Shown piece by piece: positions 5,047 through 9,694 of a stretch of 9,694 nt of DNA. The number at the start of each line of letters is the position of its first letter. The first letter of the stretch is position 1. Origin of the DNA: Aquimarina sp. (GTDB lineage: Bacteria > Bacteroidota > Bacteroidia > Flavobacteriales > Flavobacteriaceae); assembly GCA_002697475.1 (NCBI GenBank), contig NZVW01000157.1:3048-12741 (forward strand), written 5' to 3'. Under the pieces are notes generated by a model that had not been told where the DNA came from, made no database searches, and saw only the letters and a list, made by a program, of their open reading frames with translations. Position numbers and translations under genes: made by a program.

Positions 5047-7317
5047 TTATGCATTCTGCGCTTTTATCAAATTTAAAGCAGATCCTGCTTTAAACCATTC
5101 AATTTGCTGTGCATTATAAGTGTGATTTAATTTGACTGTATCCTTAGAACCATCAGCGTGTACAATTTCTAAGGTCAGCTGCTTATCAGGAGCAAACTGA
5201 TCAAGATCAAGGAAGTTAAAAGTATCATCTTCCTGAATCAGATCATAATCATTTTCATTATCAAACGTAAGCCCTAACATACCTTGTTTTTTCAGGTTAG
5301 TTTCGTGAATACGTGCAAAGGATTTAACTATGACCGCACGAACACCTAAATGACGTGGTTCCATAGCTGCGTGTTCTCTTGAAGAACCTTCTCCATAGTT
5401 ATGATCTCCAACCACTATAGTAGGAATACCCTCAGCTTTATAAACACGTTGTGTATCCGGAACACCACCATACTCACCGGTTAATTGATTCTTAACAAAG
5501 TTCGTCTGTTTGTTATAAGCATTTACAGCACCTATAAAACAGTTATTGGATATATTATCCAGATGACCTCTATAGCGTAACCAAGGACCTGCCATAGATA
5601 TATGGTCTGTTGTACATTTTCCAAAAGCCTTTAATAAAAGCTTGGCTCCTGTAATATTCTTACCGTCCCAAGGATCAAAAGGCTCTAATAACTGAAGCCT
5701 CTCTGAATCCGGACTGACCTTAACCTCTACTCCAGTTCCATCTTTTAATGGAGCTACATAACCTGCATCCTCTACTGCAAAACCTTTTGGTGGCAATTCA
5801 TACCCTCTTGGCTCATCCAGTTTCACTTCTTCTCCGTCTTCATTAATCAGAGTATCTGTTAGAGGGTTAAAATCTAGTCTACCTGCTATTGCTATTGCCG
5901 TTACTAACTCAGGTGAACCTACAAAAGCTAAAGTATTAGGATTACCATCAGCACGCTTGGCAAAGTTTCTATTAAAAGAATGTACTATGGTATTTCGAGG
6001 TCCGTCAGCAGCATTATCTCCATAACGATCCCACATACCGATACACGGTCCACACGCATTAGCAAATACGGTAGCACCAATCTTATCAAATGTATCAATG
6101 AACCCATCTCTTTCAATTGTATATCGCACCTGCTCTGAACCTGGTGTAATTGTAAAATCAGACTTTGTTTTCAATTTCTTGTCTGATACTTGTTGTGCTA
6201 AGGATGCTGCTCTTGATATATCCTCATAAGATGAGTTGGTACAAGAACCTATCAATCCTACTTCAACAGTTATCGGCCAATTATTTTCTTTAGCCACTTC
6301 TCCCATTTTAGAAATTGGTGTGGCTAAATCTGGTGTAAAGGGACCATTTAAATGTGGTTCAAGTTCTGATAGGTTAATTTCGATTACCTGATCAAAATAA
6401 TTTTCAGGATTAGCATATACTTCAGGATCTGCAGTTAGATACTCTTTAACTTCATTTGCTGCATCAGCTACATCAGCTCTATCCGTAGCTCTTAAGTAAC
6501 GATCCATAGATTCATCATATCCGAAAGTTGAAGTAGTTGCCCCTACTTCAGCTCCCATATTACAGATAGTTCCTTTACCTGTACAAGACATAGATGTAGC
6601 GCCTTCACCAAAATATTCTATAATAGCACCGGTACCTCCTTTAACTGTTAGAATATCTGCTACCTTAAGAATTACATCTTTTGGTGCTGTCCATCCTGAT
6701 AATTTACCGGTTAACTTAACTCCTATTAATTTTGGAAACTTAAGCTCCCAAGGCATTCCTGCCATTACATCTACTGCATCAGCTCCACCAACACCAATTG
6801 CTACCATACCTAAACCACCAGCGTTAACTGTATGAGAATCAGTACCAATCATCATACCTCCTGGAAATGCATAATTTTCAAGAACTACCTGATGAATAAT
6901 ACCAGCTCCTGGCTTCCAGAAACCAATTCCGTATTTATTAGACACTGATTCTAAAAAATCGAATACTTCGTTACTGGTTTGATTGGCTCTTTTAAGATCG
7001 GCTTCTGCGCCTACTTTAGCCTGAATTAAGTGATCACAGTGTACTGTAGTAGGTACAGCTACCTTTGGCTTACCCGCATGCATAAATTGAAGCAAGGCCA
7101 TCTGGGCTGTAGCATCCTGACAAGCGACACGATCCGGTGCAAAATCAACATAATCTTTACCTCTTGTAAATGCTTTATCGGTTTTACCATCCCAAAGGTG
7201 TGAATACAAAATCTTCTCTGCTAATGTTAAAGGCTTTCCCGTGATTTTCCGAGCAGCATCCACGCGCTCTGCAACCTCACTATAGACCTTTTTTATCATG
7301 TCGATATCAAATGCCAT
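5047..7317 (-). CDS. Aconitate hydratase, mitochondrial-type (AcnA/Aco2-like)
   Basis: A complete 756-residue enzyme that interconverts citrate and isocitrate through cis-aconitate in the TCA cycle, in the cytosol. The sequence matches the mitochondrial aconitase subfamily (LTLAEKILYSHLWDG, PDRVACQDATAQMALLQFM) and its usual length of about 750-780, rather than the ~890-residue AcnA/IRP type. The three [4Fe-4S] ligands are present: Cys359 in GSCTNSS, and Cys422 and Cys425 in ANACGPCIGMWD. Substrate and catalytic motifs include GTDSHTVNAGGLG (158-170) and, in the C-terminal swivel domain, GEGSSREHAA (Ser645, Ser646, Arg647). The ATG at 7317 gives MAFDIDMIKKVY, the normal start; the leader AAATATATAAAGATT has no strong Shine-Dalgarno sequence. 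It lies downstream of acnB on the same strand but behind acnB's terminator, so separate control is likely, with a strong terminator of its own. No defects are seen. Confidence 0.97.
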   Translation of the reverse strand: MAFDIDMIKKVYSEVAERVDAARKITGKPLTLAEKILYSHLWDGKTDKAFTRGKDYVDFAPDRVACQDATAQMALLQFMHAGKPKVAVPTTVHCDHLIQAKVGAEADLKRANQTSNEVFDFLESVSNKYGIGFWKPGAGIIHQVVLENYAFPGGMMIGTDSHTVNAGGLGMVAIGVGGADAVDVMAGMPWELKFPKLIGVKLTGKLSGWTAPKDVILKVADILTVKGGTGAIIEYFGEGATSMSCTGKGTICNMGAEVGATTSTFGYDESMDRYLRATDRADVADAANEVKEYLTADPEVYANPENYFDQVIEINLSELEPHLNGPFTPDLATPISKMGEVAKENNWPITVEVGLIGSCTNSSYEDISRAASLAQQVSDKKLKTKSDFTITPGSEQVRYTIERDGFIDTFDKIGATVFANACGPCIGMWDRYGDNAADGPRNTIVHSFNRNFAKRADGNPNTLAFVGSPELVTAIAIAGRLDFNPLTDTLINEDGEEVKLDEPRGYELPPKGFAVEDAGYVAPLKDGTGVEVKVSPDSERLQLLEPFDPWDGKNITGAKLLLKAFGKCTTDHISMAGPWLRYRGHLDNISNNCFIGAVNAYNKQTNFVKNQLTGEYGGVPDTQRVYKAEGIPTIVVGDHNYGEGSSREHAAMEPRHLGVRAVIVKSFARIHETNLKKQGMLGLTFDNENDYDLIQEDDTFNFLDLDQFAPDKQLTLEIVHADGSKDTVKLNHTYNAQQIEWFKAGSALNLIKAQNA

Positions 7318-7396
7318 AATCTTTATATATTTCTGTTGTTTTGTTTAATTTTTAAGCTTCGGAAATATACAAAATATTGTATGACTGGGAAAACCG

Positions 7397-7418
7397 AAAA
7401 ACCTAATAAAAACCTAAT
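7397..7418. repeat. Perfect 11-bp tandem duplication upstream of the aconitase gene
   Basis: AAAAACCTAAT occurs twice head to tail with no mismatch, about 80-100 bp upstream of the aconitase ATG, and a partial AAAACC copy lies at 7390-7395. The 11-bp period puts both copies on nearly the same face of the helix, as in tandem regulator sites. The 168-bp gap otherwise holds the acnB terminator and no convincing -33/-7 promoter; the nearest is TATATTTC at 7369-7362. Confidence 0.55.
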
Positions 7419-7429
7419 TCTAGCCCATG

Positions 7430-7459
7430 AAAAAGCCCTGATCAAAAAATAATCAGGGC
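7430..7459 (-). terminator. Intrinsic terminator of acnB
   Basis: On the minus strand GCCCTGAT-TATTTTTTG-ATCAGGGC forms a perfect 8-bp stem, followed by TTTTT. It starts 27 bp beyond the acnB stop codon (7486) and separates acnB from the second aconitase gene downstream. Confidence 0.85.
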
Positions 7460-7485
7460 CAAATAATAATTTTATATAGTTTTGA

Positions 7486-9693
<2,208 letters not shown>

Positions 9694-9694
9694 A

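Noticed and set aside
4971..5054. N-terminal extension of the lipoprotein
   Set aside because: It would run through the aconitase terminator and bury the signal peptide.

Overview
The window looks like a chromosomal segment of a marine-type Flavobacteriaceae member (Bacteroidota). The evidence is AT-rich DNA, a Bacteroidota-style promoter (TTG-N20-TAnnTTTG), very weak Shine-Dalgarno sequences, a lipoprotein with an acidic stretch after the lipid-bearing cysteine, and a Bacteroidota-type AcnB carrying GSCMVHKGD at its first cluster cysteine. Apart from the leftmost gene, everything reads on the minus strand, from right to left.

Right half (about 4128-9694): the 3' three quarters of acnB (bifunctional aconitase/2-methylisocitrate dehydratase) runs in from the right edge and ends in a hairpin terminator. 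A second, mitochondrial-type aconitase follows, with its own terminator. Next is a small predicted surface lipoprotein of unknown function, also with its own terminator. Two non-homologous-architecture aconitases side by side point to a TCA-cycle locus whose genes are separated by terminators rather than joined in one operon.

Middle (about 800-4048): an ADP-ribose/NAD module. A Nudix-domain regulator of the NrtR type ends in a terminator. A good candidate promoter follows, bracketed by inverted copies of TACGCAAAAA, and then a short phosphoribosylpyrophosphate-synthetase-like gene, a NADAR-family gene, a macro-domain gene and an ADP-ribosylglycohydrolase. Reading the frames by hand shows two of these genes are damaged. 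The NADAR gene is complete (184 codons) but needs one -1 frame correction near 2332. The macro-domain gene, whose ATG overlaps the NADAR stop (ATGA), is cut to 46 codons exactly where a copy of a dispersed palindromic repeat (1697-1723) lies. No nicotinamide phosphoribosyltransferase, the usual partner of such a synthetase, is present. This looks like a module that links PRPP/ADP-ribose chemistry to removal of ADP-ribose from macromolecules, in partial decay.

Left end (1-799): the 3' part of an unrecognised plus-strand gene, followed by a roughly 190-bp structured non-coding element. The element has 17-bp imperfect inverted ends, internal hairpins and a split direct repeat. The gene's last codons and stop lie within the element's left arm, as in a mobile gene cassette. 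This element and the decaying ADP-ribose module are the parts most worth a second look.
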